DNA from: an uncultured Ruminococcus sp.
GTDB lineage: Bacteria > Bacillota > Clostridia > Oscillospirales > Acutalibacteraceae
Direction: 5' to 3'
Assembly (NCBI GenBank): GCA_902783815.1
Contig: CACZSM010000067.1
Span: 1-7,737 of the forward strand
Length of the DNA: 7,737 nt
How positions within the stretch are numbered: the stretch's first letter is position 1; each line of letters opens with the position of its first letter. Below are positions 6,652 through 7,737 of the stretch, one piece after another. The notes under the pieces were generated by a model. It ran no database searches. It had not been told where the DNA came from and saw only the letters and a program-made list of their open reading frames with translations. Made by a program: the position numbers and the translations under genes.

Positions 6652-7257
6652 TTACTGAAATGATCTTGTTACTACCATCTCAACATTATTGCCGTTTATT
6701 CCAACAGATATATCATCCGCAAGATTCGCTATAATGGATTTTTCAAGCTCATCCCATTCTTCACTTTTATCTTTGCTATACTCAAGATTTTCCTTGTAGC
6801 TTACAAGCGTCCATGCCGTACTTTCGGAAGTACCCATTGTACATCCGCCTCTGCTCATGTACTCGCTGAGATACGGATCTCCGCTTTCACCTAATACACT
6901 ATTATAGTTCAGCCAGAAATTCTGATATATGTCCCTCAGCTTATTCATTACACCTTTGGCTGCTTCATTTCTTCCGGTCGTTGAGGTATTGAGCAGTTCT
7001 TCTTTCTTCTCAGCACTCATCAGTGTCTTTGCAGACAAATGCAGGCGGTATGCCTTATTATTGTCATCTATCCAGAAGTATGCGGTAAAACTACCTGATA
7101 CAGTCTCCACCATCCCAAGAAGTTCCTCGGCTATAAGTCGGATATGTATTTTTTCTTTCTTCGTAAAATCACGATAAACAGCATATTTCTCAGTTTCATT
7201 CAGAACGGCGCTGCGTCCTTTTCCACCGCTGCCCACACATATTTTACTCGTTTTCAC
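6652..7257 (-). CDS. unrecognised 201-residue protein paired with STAS; possible degenerate GHKL (anti-sigma kinase-like) protein
   Basis: No confident family assignment. The protein is soluble, with no signal peptide or membrane segment. Residues 30-50 (DFTKKEKIHIRLIAEELLGMV) resemble the first helix of RsbW/SpoIIAB-type GHKL ATPases, in which an E-E-L-x-x-N core binds Mg-ATP; here E44-E45 is present but the asparagine position is M49. No D-x-G-x-G box is seen. A segment with TSTTGRNEAAKGVMNKLRDI stands where the ATP lid would be. The C-terminal half ends in a charged helix (EEWDELEKSIIANLADDI) and a last strand. If it is GHKL-derived, it probably does not hydrolyse ATP in the usual way. It follows the STAS gene after a 10-base gap, with AAGGGG overlapping that gene's stop. 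The start is GTG; the ATG two bases upstream is out of frame. A role in partner switching is inferred from this pairing. Confidence 0.65.
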   Translation of the reverse strand: MKTSKICVGSGGKGRSAVLNETEKYAVYRDFTKKEKIHIRLIAEELLGMVETVSGSFTAYFWIDDNNKAYRLHLSAKTLMSAEKKEELLNTSTTGRNEAAKGVMNKLRDIYQNFWLNYNSVLGESGDPYLSEYMSRGGCTMGTSESTAWTLVSYKENLEYSKDKSEEWDELEKSIIANLADDISVGINGNNVEMVVTRSFQ

Positions 7258-7267
7258 ATGATACCCC

Positions 7268-7564
7268 TTATTCTATCGTAAGAATATCGTCAAATCCTGT
7301 TATTTCAAAGATCTCCATAACAGTTTCACTCACATTCTTCAATACCATACTGCCGTTTTTACTCATCTGCTTCTGGGATGAGAGCAGAACCCTGAGTCCT
7401 GAGGAAGAGATATACTCCAGTCCTCCAAAGTCAAAGATAAGCTCTTTTACGCCTGTAAGCGACTCTGATAATTCATTCTGCAGTTTCGGAGAAGTTGAAG
7501 TATCAAGTCTGCCATCGAGCTTTACAGTAAGAGTCTGTCCGTTCAGTTCTTTAGAAATAGTCAT
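7268..7564 (-). CDS. STAS domain anti-sigma factor antagonist (RsbV/SpoIIAA-like)
   Basis: A 98-residue single STAS domain, the usual length. It shows the family pattern in order: first strands with LTVKLDGRLDTSTSPKLQ (residues 12-29), the LIFDFGGLEYISSSGLRVLL core (42-61) and a final ETVMEIFEITGFDDILTI helix. The phosphorylation site of RsbV/SpoIIAA lies in D-S-[ST]-G-L; here it reads S53-S54-S55-G56-L57, so S54 is the likely target and the usual preceding Asp is Ser, a common variant. Such proteins bind an anti-sigma kinase when unphosphorylated and free a sigma factor or other partner. The ATG has a GGAGG site 10 bases upstream, a little far. It is the first gene of a two-gene unit with the 201-residue protein. 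No sigma factor or PP2C phosphatase gene is visible in the window. Confidence 0.9.
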   Translation of the reverse strand: MTISKELNGQTLTVKLDGRLDTSTSPKLQNELSESLTGVKELIFDFGGLEYISSSGLRVLLSSQKQMSKNGSMVLKNVSETVMEIFEITGFDDILTIE

Positions 7565-7595
7565 AAAACATTAACCTCCAAAAATATTTTTTCAC

Positions 7596-7625
7596 TACAG
7601 CAAAAAATGCTATACTTATATTATA
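7596..7625 (-). promoter_or_regulatory. candidate promoter and leader hairpin of the STAS operon
   Basis: On the minus strand a perfect TATAAT (7620-7625) is preceded by TGT, forming an extended -10; the -35 region (7643-7648, TATTTT) is poor. The expected transcript would start near 7613 and at once fold a 7-bp hairpin, TATAGCA-TTTTT-TGCTGTA (7614 to 7596, one G-U pair), ahead of the ribosome site. The hairpin may protect the 5' end or be an operator; it may also be chance. Confidence 0.45.
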
Positions 7626-7737
7626 ACACTTTTATTATAAAAAAAATAGTTACAAAGATGATTTTTTTTCGCGATAGTCAGCGGTCTTGCTTTTATGGCA
7701 TTGGGAGCATACTTGATATGCAAAACTACTACCCGGC
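7607..7737 (+). CDS. possible start of a gene running off the right edge (uncertain)
   Basis: An open plus-strand frame runs to the window end with ATG codons at 7607 and 7658. From 7658 it reads MIFFRDSQRSCFYGIGSILD and then six more complete codons ending in NYYP. The mix of residues looks protein-like and the base composition rises after 7670, as expected where a gene begins. Against it, neither ATG has a recognisable ribosome binding site and the upstream DNA is the STAS promoter region. I do not recognise a family. Start and existence are both uncertain. Confidence 0.3.
   Translation, partial: MLYLYYNTFIIKKIVTKMIFFRDSQRSCFYGIGSILDMQNYYP

Noticed and set aside
7670..7737. A tRNA gene at the right edge
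   Set aside because: No cloverleaf pairing or T-loop consensus is found on either strand in the visible part.

Overview
The window looks like a chromosomal segment from a low-GC, spore-forming Clostridia bacterium, most likely a gut member of the Oscillospiraceae/Ruminococcus type. The reasons are the AT-rich intergenic DNA, GGAGG-type ribosome binding sites, TTG and GTG starts, a GerA-type spore germination operon, and a DUF421-DUF4363 gene pair. The genus is an inference from gene content only.

Layout from left to right. (1) Positions 1-218 hold a non-genic, GC-rich patch packed with short perfect palindromes, most with 6-bp stems and 3-nt loops; it is cut by the left edge and looks like one end of a dispersed repeat. 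(2) On the minus strand is a 10-TM EamA/DMT transporter whose stop codon lies in the last arm of that patch; it has its own good sigma-A promoter. (3) Next on the minus strand is a two-gene operon: a DUF421 membrane protein followed directly (TGA-ATG) by a small anchored DUF4363 protein. (4) A 107-bp divergent spacer with a dyad separates this from the plus-strand germination operon. That operon has a GerAA-like gene (TTG start) and then one 550-codon gene that joins a GerAB permease to the N-terminal domain of a GerAC lipoprotein. (5) Three bases after the operon's stop codon begins an extended -10 promoter for an L-lactate dehydrogenase gene. (6) A 17-bp-stem hairpin separates ldh from a convergent minus-strand pair: a STAS anti-sigma-factor antagonist and a 201-residue protein that may be a degenerate anti-sigma kinase. 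(7) The last ~170 bases carry the STAS promoter and perhaps the start of a plus-strand gene that runs off the window.

The most unusual item is the germination operon. The usual three subunits (A, B, C) are encoded by two genes. The former signal peptide of GerAC appears to serve as an eleventh membrane segment of the permease, the lipobox cysteine is intact, and the GerAC part stops at the end of its first domain. The DUF421/DUF4363 pair across the shared spacer may belong to the same spore-membrane programme, because DUF421 proteins are known in spore inner membranes of Bacillus; that link is inference. The ldh, transporter and STAS genes look like independent neighbours.
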